From positions 3,266 through 67,265 of the forward strand of contig CAZXJJ010000006.1 in assembly GCA_964640995.1 (NCBI GenBank): a stretch of 64,000 nt of DNA, read 5' to 3'. Source of the DNA: JAAYUH01 sp964640995. GTDB lineage: Bacteria; Caldisericota; Caldisericia; B22-G15. Each line of letters begins with the position of its first letter. Position 1 is the first letter of the stretch. The translations under genes and the position numbers were made by a program. The notes under the pieces were generated by a model that was not told where the DNA came from, searched no databases, and was given only the letters and a program-made list of their open reading frames with translations. Positions 52,160-60,901 of this stretch are shown piece after piece.

Positions 52160-53505
52160 ATAAACAAAATAAAAAGTTTATTTGTAAAGTTTGTGGATAT
52201 AAATCATTTAATAAACTTGGTAAATGTCCCTATTGTGGTTCTTGGGACTCTTTTGAAGAGTTTGAAACAAATCAAGATAAACAATCTTCAAATTTTTCAT
52301 CAAAATTTGAAACTATATCTAAAATTGAAATTGAAAGAATTAGCACTGGATTTTCTGAAATAGATGAACTTTTAGGAGGTGGGTTTCTTTCTGGTTCATT
52401 TGTATTAATATCAGGAGAGCCTGGTATAGGCAAATCAACATTACTTTTACAGATTTGTATAAATGTATCAAAAAATAAAAAAGTTTTATATATTTCAGGA
52501 GAAGAATCTAATTTACAAATATCAAGTAGAATAAAGAGATTATCAAATGAAATTCCTGAAAATTTATATTTGATGTATGAAACAGAGATTAATTACATTA
52601 TTAATGCTTTAGAAGAAATAAAACCTGATCTATTTATTATAGATTCAATTCAAGTAATGAGAGATGAAAATTTGGATTCACTTTCAGGTTCACCATCGCA
52701 AGTAAGAACTGTTACAGAAAAGTTGGGTGAATTTATAAAAAAGAACATGAAAACTGGAATAGTTGTAGGTCATATTACAAAAGAAGGTGAAATTGCTGGA
52801 CCGAAACTTCTTGAACATATTGTTGATACAGTTTTATATTTAGAAGGAGAAAAGTATCAATATTATAGAATTCTTAGATGTAAAAAAAATAGATTTGGCT
52901 CAACACAAGATATTGTAATTTTATCAATGGAAGAAGAAGGATTAAAAGAAATAAAAAATCCATCATCTCTTTTTTTAACAAAAAGAGAAAAAGATGTTCC
53001 TGGAAGTACAATAGTACCAGTTCTTGAAGCAGGACAAAAGCCAATTCTTGTTGAAGTTCAAACTCTTTCAGTTCCTACTTATTATCCACAACCAAAGAGA
53101 GTAAGTTTAGGAATAGATTTGACAAGAGTTTCAATTATGATTGCTTTGGTAGAGAAATTTTTTAAGATAAATCTATCAAAATTTGATATATTTGTTAATG
53201 TCACTGGTGGAATAAAAATTGAAGAAAGATCTCCTGATTTGCCATTGATAATATCAATATACTCTTCCCTAATTAATATACCTACTTCAAATATTGTTTC
53301 TTTTGGAGAAGTTGGATTAAGTGGAGAAGTAAGGCCTGTTTCTTTTATTAAAAGAAGAATTTTAGAGAGCATAAAACTTGGTTTTAAAAATTTTATTGTT
53401 CCAAATTTTTCAAAAGATGATATAAAATTAAATAAGGAGGTAAATTTAATAGAGATATGTAACATTAAAGAATTAAAAGAATTATTAAAAAAAGGAGTTT
53501 TATAA
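52156..53505 (+). CDS. radA: DNA repair protein RadA
   Basis: 449 residues. N-terminal zinc finger CKVCGYKSFNKLGKCPYCG, RecA-like ATPase with Walker A GEPGIGKST (about 89-97), IIDSIQ (Walker B), the RadA-specific KKNRFG, and a C-terminal Lon-protease-like domain. It is a branch-migration helicase in recombination. mcsB-radA-PIN/TRAM-ispD-ispF follows the Firmicutes order with clpC and disA removed. ATG 52156 overlaps the mcsB stop. Confidence 0.97.
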   Translation: MNKQNKKFICKVCGYKSFNKLGKCPYCGSWDSFEEFETNQDKQSSNFSSKFETISKIEIERISTGFSEIDELLGGGFLSGSFVLISGEPGIGKSTLLLQICINVSKNKKVLYISGEESNLQISSRIKRLSNEIPENLYLMYETEINYIINALEEIKPDLFIIDSIQVMRDENLDSLSGSPSQVRTVTEKLGEFIKKNMKTGIVVGHITKEGEIAGPKLLEHIVDTVLYLEGEKYQYYRILRCKKNRFGSTQDIVILSMEEEGLKEIKNPSSLFLTKREKDVPGSTIVPVLEAGQKPILVEVQTLSVPTYYPQPKRVSLGIDLTRVSIMIALVEKFFKINLSKFDIFVNVTGGIKIEERSPDLPLIISIYSSLINIPTSNIVSFGEVGLSGEVRPVSFIKRRILESIKLGFKNFIVPNFSKDDIKLNKEVNLIEICNIKELKELLKKGVL

Positions 53506-54602
53506 TGAAGAAATTTTGGATTTTTTTTAGGTATTTTTTTTCTTTTTTAGGTGGATTAATTGGAATTTTTATCTCTTACAAATTTTTAAATTTTTTAATT
53601 AAATTAATAAACCTTAACTATTTAATAATTTATTTAATTTTCTTTTTAATTTTTTTCTTTATATTTTACATACTAACTCCTCCATTTTCGAAACTTCTTA
53701 TCTTTATAGGTAAAAATATTAATAAATTTTTCTCTTCTCTTTCTCTTCCAGAACTTTTTCTTGGTTTATTTTCAGTTTTAATTGCATTAATTATATCTTT
53801 TCTTCTTTATTCTTTAATATCAAAGATTCCATTAATTGGAATGTATCTTGGCATAGCAATTGGCCTTTTTGTTTTTGGAGTTGTTGTTTGGGCTATACTT
53901 TCAAGAAAATCTGAAATAATTGATTCTTTCAGAAATATAGGTAGAGGCAGTGAGGATAAATTTCAAAAAGATAAGAAATTTTTCACAAAATATATACTTG
54001 ATACCTCTGCAATAATTGATGGAAGAATTCTTGAACTAATTGAACTAAATTTTATTGACGGAAGAATATATATTCCAATTTTTGTTTTAGAAGAATTACA
54101 ACTTGTTGCTGATTCTGAAGATCAATCAAAAAGAATAAGGGGAAGAAGAGGTCTTGAAGTTCTTGATAGTTTAAAAGATGATTATCCAGATAAAGTTAAA
54201 ATATTTGAGGAAAGAGGTGAGATTTTACCAATAGATACAAAACTTATTGAACTTACTAAAAAACTTAAAGCAAAACTAATAACAACAGATTATAATTTAA
54301 CTCAAGTTTGTAGAACAAGAGGGGTTCCTGTTTTAAATATAAATGAACTTGCATTTTCTTTAAGAAAGGTTGTTTTACCAGGAGAGAAATTGGAAATTAA
54401 AATAGTGAAAGAGGGAAAAGAGAGGAATCAAGGTGTTGGATATCTTGATGATGGAACAATGGTTGTTGTTGAAGAGGGAAGATTTCATATTGGAAAAAAA
54501 GTTTTAATAGAGGTTACCTCATTCTTACAGGGTCCAACTGGAACAATGATTTTTGGGGAGATAGTTAAAGATGGTGGGGGCAGTAATAGTTGGAGGAGGT
54601 AA
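53505..54602 (+). CDS. PIN and TRAM domain membrane protein (YacL family)
   Basis: 365 residues. About four membrane segments (1-145) are followed by a PIN-like nuclease domain (about 160-280) with the acidic residues in ILDTSAIIDGRI, LEELQLVADS and TTDYNLTQVC. A TRAM domain (about 292-355) closes it: GEKLEIKIVKEGKERNQGVGYLDDGTMVVVE. YacL-type proteins are presumed membrane RNases; the target is unknown. ATG 53505 overlaps the radA stop by one base; AAAGGAG lies upstream. Confidence 0.93.
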   Translation: MKKFWIFFRYFFSFLGGLIGIFISYKFLNFLIKLINLNYLIIYLIFFLIFFFIFYILTPPFSKLLIFIGKNINKFFSSLSLPELFLGLFSVLIALIISFLLYSLISKIPLIGMYLGIAIGLFVFGVVVWAILSRKSEIIDSFRNIGRGSEDKFQKDKKFFTKYILDTSAIIDGRILELIELNFIDGRIYIPIFVLEELQLVADSEDQSKRIRGRRGLEVLDSLKDDYPDKVKIFEERGEILPIDTKLIELTKKLKAKLITTDYNLTQVCRTRGVPVLNINELAFSLRKVVLPGEKLEIKIVKEGKERNQGVGYLDDGTMVVVEEGRFHIGKKVLIEVTSFLQGPTGTMIFGEIVKDGGGSNSWRR

Positions 54603-55254
54603 AAGTAATAGATTTAAAGAAGATAAAATATTTTTCAGAATAAATGATTTTCCTTTAATATATTACACACTAACTCCTTTTTTGAAATGTGAAAAGATTG
54701 ATAAAATAGTTTTGGTTCTTTCAAAAGAAAAATTATCTGATGGCTTAAATTTGTTTAAAAATTTTAAAAAAATTGTTGGAATAGTTGAAGGAGGGGAAGA
54801 GAGAAAAAATTCAGTTTTAAATGGATTAAAATTTTTTTATGAAAATGAAAAAATTGATTATGTGTTAATACATGATGGTGCAAGAACAAATATAAAAATT
54901 GAGTTAATAGAAAAGGTGGTTGAAAATTTAGATGAAGATTCATGTGTAATTCCAATTATACCAGTTGTTGAAACATTAAAATATATTGAAAACAATAAAG
55001 TTGTTAAAACTCTTGATAGAGATAAAATATATATAACTCAAACTCCTCAAGGATTTCCATTTATTAAGATATATGTATTATTAAATAAACATATAGATAA
55101 AAAATTATATGATGATTCACTTGTTTTTGAACTCGAGGGTTTAAATATTAAAGTAATCGAAGGTGATACAGAAAATATTAAGGTTACATACAAAAGTGAT
55201 ATATTAAAAGTAATTGATTTTATAAAAAGAAATGAAAATTGGTATAGGATTTGA
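54571..55254 (+). CDS. ispD: 2-C-methyl-D-erythritol 4-phosphate cytidylyltransferase
   Basis: 227 residues, third step of the MEP isoprenoid pathway. The nucleotide-binding N terminus is divergent (AVIVGGGKSNRFKEDK, where AAGxGxRM is usual), but GGEERKNSVLNGL, IHDGART, IPVVETLKYI and TQTPQGFPF identify IspD. ATG 54571 lies 32 bases inside the preceding gene. Overlaps ispF by 23 bases. Confidence 0.93.
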   Translation: MVGAVIVGGGKSNRFKEDKIFFRINDFPLIYYTLTPFLKCEKIDKIVLVLSKEKLSDGLNLFKNFKKIVGIVEGGEERKNSVLNGLKFFYENEKIDYVLIHDGARTNIKIELIEKVVENLDEDSCVIPIIPVVETLKYIENNKVVKTLDRDKIYITQTPQGFPFIKIYVLLNKHIDKKLYDDSLVFELEGLNIKVIEGDTENIKVTYKSDILKVIDFIKRNENWYRI

Positions 55255-55699
55255 TTTTCATGTAATTAAAAAGGGAATTCCAATGTATATTGGAGGAGTC
55301 TTAATTAATAACGATTTTGGTTTTTCGAGTAATACAGATGGAGATATTTTAATACATTCAATTGTTGATGCAATTCTCGGAGCAATGGGAGAAAAAGATA
55401 TTGGTGAAATTTTTGATGATAAATGGAAGGGAAAAAGAAGTACAGAAATACTTAAAACTACAATAGATCTAATGACTAAAAAAAATTTTGAAATTGTAAA
55501 TATTGATTCAGTTATTATACTTGAAAAACCTAAATTAAGTGATTTTAAAGAGATAGTTACAAAAAATTTATCTGAAATTATGAAAATAGATAAAGAAAAG
55601 ATAAATATTAAAGGGAAAACAATGGAAAATATTGGATTGATAGGTAAACAGAAGGGCGGAGCATCTTTTTCAGTTGTATTATTAAAAGAAAAATTTTAA
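55232..55699 (+). CDS. ispF: 2-C-methyl-D-erythritol 2,4-cyclodiphosphate synthase
   Basis: 155 residues, MEP pathway. Metal ligands are kept (GIGFDFH for the Asp/His pair; ILIHSIVDAILGA for the third His), and KIGEIF-like and C-terminal GLIGKQKGGAS are present. The loop that normally reads GHSDGDV reads SSNTDGDI, so the conserved His-Ser just before the Asp is replaced. ispD-ispF is a conserved pair. Convergent with polX, overlapping by four bases. Confidence 0.92.
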   Translation: MKIGIGFDFHVIKKGIPMYIGGVLINNDFGFSSNTDGDILIHSIVDAILGAMGEKDIGEIFDDKWKGKRSTEILKTTIDLMTKKNFEIVNIDSVIILEKPKLSDFKEIVTKNLSEIMKIDKEKINIKGKTMENIGLIGKQKGGASFSVVLLKEKF

Positions 55700-57390
55700 G
55701 TATCTCTTTTGATTTTTAAAAATCTTTGTAATTCATAATAATCATATGTGTTTATGATCCTTTTTTCATCAATTAATGCTCTTTTTGCAATGTTTATCCC
55801 AAAGTTTTTAATAAAACTTAACTGAGGAGAAACATGTGCATCAGAATTGATTGTAAATAATATATTATATTTATTGGCCTCAAAAGATAAAGAAGAGGAT
55901 AAATCTAATCTATCTAATGTTGAGTTAATTTCAAGAAAGGTTTTTGTTTTCTCTGCTTCGATAAAAAATCTTTTCCAATCTATGTCCATCTCTTTTCTCT
56001 CGCCAATTTTTCTTCCACTCGGATGTGCAATGATAGTAATATATGGATTATTCATAGCATTTATATACCTTTTCATGTTTACCTCTTTTGTTTCATTGAA
56101 ATTAAAATGGATAGAACCAATTACATAATCAAGTTCCTTTAAAATATCTTCATCTACATCAACCGACCCATCTATTCTTATGTTTGCTTCAACTCCGAAA
56201 AGAATTTTAATATTTGGAAACAATCTTTCGACTTTTTTAATTTCGAGTCTTTCTTCTAAAATTCTTTCTCTTTTCATACCTTTTGCTACTTTCAGGTCTT
56301 CTGTGTGATCTGTTATGCCTATGTATTTATATCCCATCTCAGAAGCTTCTTTAACAATTTCATAAATTGATGATATACCATCTGAAAAATTTGAATGTAT
56401 ATGAAGATCACCTTTTATTGAATATTCTAAAGATAATTTATCTTTTAATTCAATATAAAGTTCCCAATTATCTCTAAATTCTGGTGCTACAAATGGTAAA
56501 GAAAAAAGAAAAAATATCTCTTTTTCTGTTAAATTTTCTATTTTTAGGAATCCTGTCACAGATTCAATAATGTTATATTGTTTTGCTTTTTCTTTGAGAA
56601 ATATATTAAAACTTTTTGGTCCAGTAAAATAGAGCAAAGATGAACCCAAATATTTTTCTGGAACAAAATTTATTATGATTTCTAACTCAGAATAAAATGT
56701 TTTAAATTTGATAAAATTATCTTTTTTATCTATTAGGATAAAATCGCTAGTATTTTTCAAAATTTCATAAATATTGTTAAATGAAGAATTTTCTGTTACA
56801 AGATTTATATTTTTTATTATATCTTTTTTTCTTCTCAAACTTCCAGCAAGAAATATTTCATAGTTACAAAATTTTTCTAATTTATCTTTTATAAAATTAT
56901 AGAGAGAAAGTCCGAGGGAGTAAGAGAATTCATTTTGTAATTTGTTGTATGCATTTAGATTTTTGTTAATTAACTCCTCTCCTTTTATTCCTATTTCTTT
57001 AATATTTCTTAATTTTTTTTCCTTTATGGCAATTTTAAGGTCATTTATATCAACAATGTTTAATTCTTTATATAAAATATTTGCTAATCTATTACCTATT
57101 CCGGGAATTTTTGTTAATTTTATGAGAGATTTTGGAATCTCTTTTAGAAGAGTTTCTATCTCTTCGCATCTTCCATTGTAAACAAGTTCTCTTAAAATTT
57201 TTCTTATATATTCTTTTTCTACAAAATATTTTTCAAAAAGCACGATATTATCTTTGTTTAAATCAAAATTTAATGATTGAATTGTATCTGCTACTATTTT
57301 AAGTTCTGTTATAACTCTTTTGCTGACATTTTTAAATTTAAGAGCATCAATATAATCTATAAGTTTATTTAAAATTATAAAGTTATTCAA
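55696..57390 (-). CDS. PolX-like protein: family X polymerase fold with inactive site, plus PHP phosphoesterase
   Basis: 564 residues with the layout of bacterial PolX: an N-terminal helix-hairpin-helix region (IPGIGNRLANILYKELN, about 94-110), a nucleotidyltransferase domain (to about 320) and a C-terminal PHP domain (about 330-560). GSLRRKKDIIKNINLV replaces the catalytic DxD by NxN, and the third catalytic Asp is not found in ELEIIINFVP, though YFTG is kept. The PHP metal residues all appear present: GDLHIHSNFSDG, TDHTED, GVEANI, GSIHFNF, AHPSG, INSDAH. So polymerase activity is probably lost, leaving a nuclease or phosphoesterase. Overlaps pheT by eight bases. Confidence 0.93.
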   Translation of the reverse strand: MNNFIILNKLIDYIDALKFKNVSKRVITELKIVADTIQSLNFDLNKDNIVLFEKYFVEKEYIRKILRELVYNGRCEEIETLLKEIPKSLIKLTKIPGIGNRLANILYKELNIVDINDLKIAIKEKKLRNIKEIGIKGEELINKNLNAYNKLQNEFSYSLGLSLYNFIKDKLEKFCNYEIFLAGSLRRKKDIIKNINLVTENSSFNNIYEILKNTSDFILIDKKDNFIKFKTFYSELEIIINFVPEKYLGSSLLYFTGPKSFNIFLKEKAKQYNIIESVTGFLKIENLTEKEIFFLFSLPFVAPEFRDNWELYIELKDKLSLEYSIKGDLHIHSNFSDGISSIYEIVKEASEMGYKYIGITDHTEDLKVAKGMKRERILEERLEIKKVERLFPNIKILFGVEANIRIDGSVDVDEDILKELDYVIGSIHFNFNETKEVNMKRYINAMNNPYITIIAHPSGRKIGERKEMDIDWKRFFIEAEKTKTFLEINSTLDRLDLSSSLSFEANKYNILFTINSDAHVSPQLSFIKNFGINIAKRALIDEKRIINTYDYYELQRFLKIKRDT

Positions 57391-59806
57391 TCTTTTTCCT
57401 TATAAAACCACCAAGTTCTTTCTCTATTCTTTTTTCTATTTTTTCAATTATAACTCTTATATCATTATCAGTAAGAGTTTTTTCAATGCTTGTAAAAACT
57501 AAATTTATTGCATAACTTTTTTTATCTATGCCAATTTTTTCATCTTCATAAATATCAAATAGGGTAAATTTGCTTAAAAGATTTTTTGACTCATCTTTTA
57601 TTATTTTTAATAGTTCATAAAATTTAATATCTTTAGGTAAAACAATTGATAGATCAAAAGTCAAATTAGGAAATTTTGAAATTTCTCTAAATTCCTTTTT
57701 TATTGATATGTATTTTTTAAGTTTATCTAACTCAATTCTTAATAAATAAATTTTCTCCTTTATATCAAATTTTTCATTTAATTCTTCATTAAGTTCACCT
57801 ATTTCACCAACTATTTCATTGTTAATGAATATTTTTCCATACCTTGTTGGATGAAAAACATTTGTATTATTATCATTTAATACACAATACTCATATATAT
57901 TAAATTCAGAAAATAATTTTTCAAGGATTCCTTTTAAGTGATAAAAAGTGTAAGGTCTATCTTTTTCTAGCCAATATTTTTCTATAATTTTTCCTGTAAA
58001 TCCTACGATTAACTCTTCTTCCTCAATATAGTTATCTTCTTTTTCATAATAAACTTTTCCTATTTCAAAAACACCTATATTTTTATTACCAACACTTATA
58101 TTTTTTTGTATAACTTTCAATAAAGTTGGTAAGAGTTGTGTTCTTAATACATTTTGATCTTGTCTTAAAGGATTTATAAGTTCTATTGGAGTTCTGTCAA
58201 AGCCAAAATTCATTAGATACTCTTTTTCCACAAGTGATAATGTAACTATCTCATTTAATCCAAGAGATATTAATATTTGTGAAATTTTATCTTTATATTT
58301 AATATCAAAAGTATCAATATATGGATCAATTTTTATATATGGAATTGTTGGAGAAATTTTTTCAATTCCATAATATCTAACTATTTCCTCAATAAGATCA
58401 ATCTCTGTTTTAACATCTGGTCTAAAACTTTCTGGAATAAAAACTGAATAATTATCTTTTTTCTCTAATTGTTTAAAACCACCTTTTTTTAAAATTTCCT
58501 CTATTTCATTATCTTTTAGATTAAATCCAATTATTTTTCTTGCTCTATCAAACCTTAATTTTATAGGCTCAATTTTTAATGGTGTTGGATATATATCAAT
58601 TGGTTTATAGATTTCTTTACCTTTAAAATTTATTGCTGATGAAAATCCAATTATGAGGGTTCTATTTATATCAACCCCTTTTTCAAATCTCGAACTTGCC
58701 TCAGTATCTATTTTAAGTTTCCTTTTTGTTCTTGATATTGATGTTGGATCAAAATAAGCTGATTCAAGAAGAATATTCTTTGTTTCAAAACCCACCTCTG
58801 TGTCTTTTCCACCTATAACTCCTGCTATAGCAATAGGTTTTTCATCATCGCATATTAAAAGCATTCCTTCTTCGAGCTCCCTTTCTTTTCCATCTAAGGT
58901 TATAATTTTTTCTCCTTTTTTGGCTTCTCTTACAACAATTTTTTTAGATAATTTATCAAGGTCAAAAGCATGAAGTGGTTGACCATATTCAAACATAAAA
59001 ACATTTGTGGTATCAACAATATTATTAACAGGCCTCTGTTCAATAGATAAAAGCTTTCTTAAATTCGATAAATTTGATTTTTTTACATCAACTTCTTTAA
59101 CAATTACTCCAACATATCTTGGGCATAAAAATCTATTTTTTATCTCAATTTCGAAATTACTTTCAGGCAAATTTTCATAATCAACAATCAACTCTTTATC
59201 TTTTTTAAATTTTCCAATTCCAAATCTTTCAAATTCTTTTGCTAATCCATATAAAGAGAGAACATCTCCTCTATTAAGAGTTTTTATTTCAAATATACAA
59301 TCATTTAGCCACAAAACTTCAATTAAATCTTTATCTAAAGGTGTATCCTCAGGTAATATAAATATACCTTCTTTGTAAATGTCTGATAGGGATGATTCTT
59401 CTATTCCAATTTCATCATATGATAAAAGAAGAACCTCTGATGTGTATTCTACAATTTGTATTGATTTTACATTCATTAATTCCCTTGTTTTTTCACCATT
59501 TTTTATGTAGTGTTTATATACAACTCCGCCTGGTAAAGAAAAAGGCACAATTAAATTTGGTTTTAAATTTTTTGCACCAGTTACTGATTTAAATATTTGT
59601 CCTTTAAATTCAATAGAACAAAGTGATAGATTTTCATTTATTTTTTTGATTTCTTTTACTTTCCCAGTATAGCAATTTTTGAGTGGACTCTCTTTTTTTA
59701 TAATTTCTTCTATTTCAAGACCTCTATAAATTGTTATCTCTTTGATTTTTTCAATTTCTTCTGTTAACTCAACAAATTCATTCAACCAATTCAATGAAAC
59801 TTTCAT
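57383..59806 (-). CDS. pheT: Phenylalanyl-tRNA synthetase beta subunit
   Basis: 807 residues. It has an N-terminal B1 region, an EMAP/tRNA-binding-like segment (about 40-150), B3/4 editing domain (about 215-390; EQRPVNNIVDTTNVFMFEYG, AFDLDKL), B5 (about 400-470), the catalytic-like core with DLIEEIVRYYGIEKI, and the C-terminal FDX anticodon-binding domain. It partners PheS in a heterotetramer. ATG 59806 has AAGGAG upstream on the minus strand. Eleven bases separate it from pheS. Confidence 0.96.
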   Translation of the reverse strand: MKVSLNWLNEFVELTEEIEKIKEITIYRGLEIEEIIKKESPLKNCYTGKVKEIKKINENLSLCSIEFKGQIFKSVTGAKNLKPNLIVPFSLPGGVVYKHYIKNGEKTRELMNVKSIQIVEYTSEVLLLSYDEIGIEESSLSDIYKEGIFILPEDTPLDKDLIEVLWLNDCIFEIKTLNRGDVLSLYGLAKEFERFGIGKFKKDKELIVDYENLPESNFEIEIKNRFLCPRYVGVIVKEVDVKKSNLSNLRKLLSIEQRPVNNIVDTTNVFMFEYGQPLHAFDLDKLSKKIVVREAKKGEKIITLDGKERELEEGMLLICDDEKPIAIAGVIGGKDTEVGFETKNILLESAYFDPTSISRTKRKLKIDTEASSRFEKGVDINRTLIIGFSSAINFKGKEIYKPIDIYPTPLKIEPIKLRFDRARKIIGFNLKDNEIEEILKKGGFKQLEKKDNYSVFIPESFRPDVKTEIDLIEEIVRYYGIEKISPTIPYIKIDPYIDTFDIKYKDKISQILISLGLNEIVTLSLVEKEYLMNFGFDRTPIELINPLRQDQNVLRTQLLPTLLKVIQKNISVGNKNIGVFEIGKVYYEKEDNYIEEEELIVGFTGKIIEKYWLEKDRPYTFYHLKGILEKLFSEFNIYEYCVLNDNNTNVFHPTRYGKIFINNEIVGEIGELNEELNEKFDIKEKIYLLRIELDKLKKYISIKKEFREISKFPNLTFDLSIVLPKDIKFYELLKIIKDESKNLLSKFTLFDIYEDEKIGIDKKSYAINLVFTSIEKTLTDNDIRVIIEKIEKRIEKELGGFIRKKIE

Positions 59807-59817
59807 CTTTAGTCTCC

Positions 59818-60840
59818 TTAAAATTCATTAAGAAATCTTAAATCATTTTCATAAAAATATCTGATATCAGAAATTCCATATTTTATCATTGCTACTCTTT
59901 CTACTCCTAAACCAAATGCAAAACCCTGCCATATTTCTGGGTCAATATTTACATTTTTTAAAACATCAGGATGAACCATGCCTGCTCCTAATATTTCAAC
60001 ATATCCAGTGTATTTACAAACAGAACAACCATTACCTCCACATAAACTACATGTTGCCGCAACTTCAAGGCCTGGTTCAACAAATGGAAAATATGAAATA
60101 TAAAATTTTGTTTGTGTTTTCTCTCCAAAAATTTTCTTCGCAAATAGATCAATAATTCCCATTAAATCAGAAAGAGTTATATCTTTATCAATCATCAATC
60201 CTTCAACTTGATGAAATATAGGTGAGTGAGATGCGTCAAAAGGATCTCTTCTGAAACACTTTCCAGGGGAAATAATTCTTATAGGTGGTTTAATTTTTTC
60301 CATAGTTCTAACTTGGACAGGCGATGTGTGTGTTCTTAAAAGAAGACCATTTGGTAGATAAAATGTATCCCACATATCTCTTGATGGGTGAAATTTTGGA
60401 ATGTTTAGAGCTTCAAAATTATAATATTCATTCTCAATTTCAGGACCAAATGATAAATGAAAACCCATGCGCATATAAATTTCAACTATTTCATTTTCGA
60501 CTGTCTTTAAAATATGTTTTTTACCTAAAACATATGGAAAACCAGGTAGAGTTTCATCAATTTTTTCATCTTGAATTCTTTTTTCTTTTATTTGCTTTAT
60601 TAATTCATTTTCTTTTCTTTTTAACTCTTTTTCTATTTCTTCTTTTAAAATATTTATTAATTCTCCAAATTTCTTTTTTTCCTCTATTTCATCAATTGTT
60701 TTTAGTTTTTCCATTAAATTTTTAATAATACCCTTTTTACCAAGAAATTTAACCCTTACTTTTTCTAGATCTTCTATATTTAAACTTTTATCTAAATCAA
60801 AAAAAAGTTCTTTTAAGATTTCATCCTTCTTTAAATCCAT
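59818..60840 (-). CDS. pheS: Phenylalanyl-tRNA synthetase alpha subunit
   Basis: 340 residues. N-terminal coiled coil (about 1-90), then the class II catalytic core: GFHLSFGPEIENEYYNFEALN, LLRTHTSPVQVRTM, the motif-2 GKCFRRDPFDASHSPIFHQVEGL, and the motif-3 GLGVERVAMIKYGI. First gene of pheS-pheT-polX on the minus strand. Start ATG 60840 has GGAG nine bases upstream and a promoter giving a leader of only about 25 bases, too short for a T-box. Confidence 0.97.
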   Translation of the reverse strand: MDLKKDEILKELFFDLDKSLNIEDLEKVRVKFLGKKGIIKNLMEKLKTIDEIEEKKKFGELINILKEEIEKELKRKENELIKQIKEKRIQDEKIDETLPGFPYVLGKKHILKTVENEIVEIYMRMGFHLSFGPEIENEYYNFEALNIPKFHPSRDMWDTFYLPNGLLLRTHTSPVQVRTMEKIKPPIRIISPGKCFRRDPFDASHSPIFHQVEGLMIDKDITLSDLMGIIDLFAKKIFGEKTQTKFYISYFPFVEPGLEVAATCSLCGGNGCSVCKYTGYVEILGAGMVHPDVLKNVNIDPEIWQGFAFGLGVERVAMIKYGISDIRYFYENDLRFLNEF

Positions 60841-60863
60841 TTTTTATCTCCTTAAAACAATGT

Positions 60864-60893
60864 TTGCATTTATTATAACTAAAAGTGTATAAT
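60864..60893 (+). promoter_or_regulatory. Promoter of the flippase-like gene, leaderless arrangement
   Basis: TTGCAT (60864-60869), 18-base spacer, TATAAT (60888-60893). The first base is expected at 60900-60901, which is the start codon. It lies face to face with and overlaps the pheS promoter. Confidence 0.65.
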
Positions 60894-60901
60894 ATTTTCA
60901 A
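60872..60901 (-). promoter_or_regulatory. Promoter of pheS-pheT-polX (minus strand)
   Basis: TTGAAA (60901-60896), 18-base spacer, TATAAT (60877-60872) on the minus strand. The plus-strand -10 box of the divergent gene sits within its spacer, so both cannot be occupied at once. Confidence 0.65.

Noticed and set aside
60841..60900. T-box or peptide-leader attenuator before pheS (also considered for gltX, cysS and leuS)
   Set aside because: Leaders are at most a few dozen bases and lack the T-box stem and GGU-type bulge.
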